Of a DNA stretch of 5,029 nt, positions 4,619 through 5,029 are shown in pieces. The notes beneath the pieces are model-generated. The model did no database searches, was not told the DNA's origin, and saw only the letters and a list, made by a program, of their open reading frames with translations. Both the position numbers and the translations under genes were made by a program. The DNA comes from JBEKZQ01 sp049509675 (lineage in GTDB: Bacteria; Planctomycetota; Planctomycetia; Pirellulales; Thermoguttaceae). The stretch is from contig JBEKZQ010000454.1 of NCBI GenBank assembly GCA_049509675.1, forward strand, positions 1 to 5,029, in the 5' to 3' direction. The stretch's first letter is position 1; each line of letters begins with the position of its first letter.

Positions 4619-5029
4619 TCAGGGCGCCAGCGATTGCCGGACGACCCGTGCCGCTTCTTCGCCGTGGCCGGCCGACTCCAGTGCGCGGATCCAGTCGCGC
4701 TGGATCCGGGCATAATTGTCGGCGAAGGTCGCGTAATGGGGATCGATCGCCAGCCCCTGCCGGAGCAGCCGGGCCGCTTCGGCGTAATGCCGGGCCGTGC
4801 CCAGATCGACGGCCCAGTTGTTGAGCGCGGCCAGCAGGTTGCCGCGCGCCGTCGCATTGGACGGATCGAGCCGCACGGCCTTGGCAGTGGCGGCCACCGC
4901 CGCGGCGAACCGCTTCTCGGCCAGCAGATCGATGCCGCGATTGTAGTAGATCATCGCCGCTTGCTCGACGGCCGATATTTCGCGAATCGGCCGGTCCCGG
5001 CCCGCGGAAGGACCCAGGATTTTTTCCAT
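4619..5029 (-). CDS. Tetratricopeptide repeat (TPR) protein, C-terminal part, probably 5' partial
   Basis: The visible 136 residues are mainly helical TPR units, scaffolds for protein-protein contact. TPR 1 is about residues 27-60 (YYNRGIDLLAEKRFAAAVAA then LDPSNA). TPR 2 is 69-102 (LNNWAVDLGTARHYAEAARL then IDPHYA). A degenerate third unit is 104-136 (NYARIQRDWIRALESAGHGE then AARVV). Alanine/leucine spacing and the DP at the end of units 1 and 2 are typical. The first codon seen, ATG at 5029-5027, is exactly at the window edge, so the gene may start there or, more likely, much further upstream as the tail of a larger protein. No binding site can be checked. The gene stops with TGA at 4621-4619. 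Partner and pathway are unknown. Codon use is GC-rich, like the beta-helix gene. Confidence 0.75.
   Translation of the reverse strand: MEKILGPSAGRDRPIREISAVEQAAMIYYNRGIDLLAEKRFAAAVAATAKAVRLDPSNATARGNLLAALNNWAVDLGTARHYAEAARLLRQGLAIDPHYATFADNYARIQRDWIRALESAGHGEEAARVVRQSLAP

Noticed and set aside
4425..4619. N-terminal extension of the PilZ-like gene to 4619
   Set aside because: The added residues are low-complexity, cross the palindrome and hairpin, and would abut the TPR stop. ATG 4424 has a Shine-Dalgarno-like AAGGAA.
3819..4715. 298-codon open frame on the plus strand
   Set aside because: It runs antisense through the PilZ-like gene and the spacers and starts inside the REP-like element. 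No domain or composition supports coding.

Overview
The window looks like part of a chromosome from the phylum Planctomycetota, probably a Pirellulales-like bacterium. This is inferred from protein families and not from any marker gene. Support comes from two adjacent secreted proteins with PEP-CTERM sorting tails, a formylglycine-generating-enzyme-like (FGE-like) domain in one of them, a secreted right-handed beta-helix protein, a PilZ-like protein and a TPR protein, all in GC-rich DNA with purine-rich Shine-Dalgarno sites.

Left part, plus strand (1-3772): three co-directional genes for exported proteins lie close together. The first (1-864, 5' end off the window) is a six-repeat beta-propeller-like protein with a PEP-CTERM tail. 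Thirty bases later comes an FGE-like PEP-CTERM gene, interrupted by an in-frame TAG at 1696-1698. The same frame stays open to 1986 and encodes the rest of the FGE domain plus a complete PEP-CTERM tail, so this is one gene broken by a nonsense codon. Ten bases later starts a beta-helix (pectate-lyase-fold) protein (1997-3772). Its second beta-helix unit begins normally but ends after about 160 residues. The tight spacing suggests one operon of surface or secreted proteins, probably for extracellular matrix or polysaccharide; the ligands are not visible in the sequence.

Middle (3773-3998): this convergent spacer holds a 79-bp REP/REPIN-like element (3803-3881) made of two hairpins with near-identical inverted ends. 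On the minus strand at 3925-3990 it also holds a short stretch resembling the C-terminal end of DUF1680/GH127 beta-L-arabinofuranosidase-type proteins. Together with the shortened beta-helix gene, this suggests a rearrangement scar.

Right part, minus strand (3999-5029): a TPR protein enters from the right edge and ends at 4619. It is followed by a 194-bp spacer with a candidate promoter, a 14-bp-stem hairpin and an 18-bp perfect palindrome. Then comes a 141-residue PilZ-like gene (4424 to 3999), a possible cyclic-di-GMP receptor, although one signature residue is changed. I found no RNA genes, CRISPR array or transposase gene.
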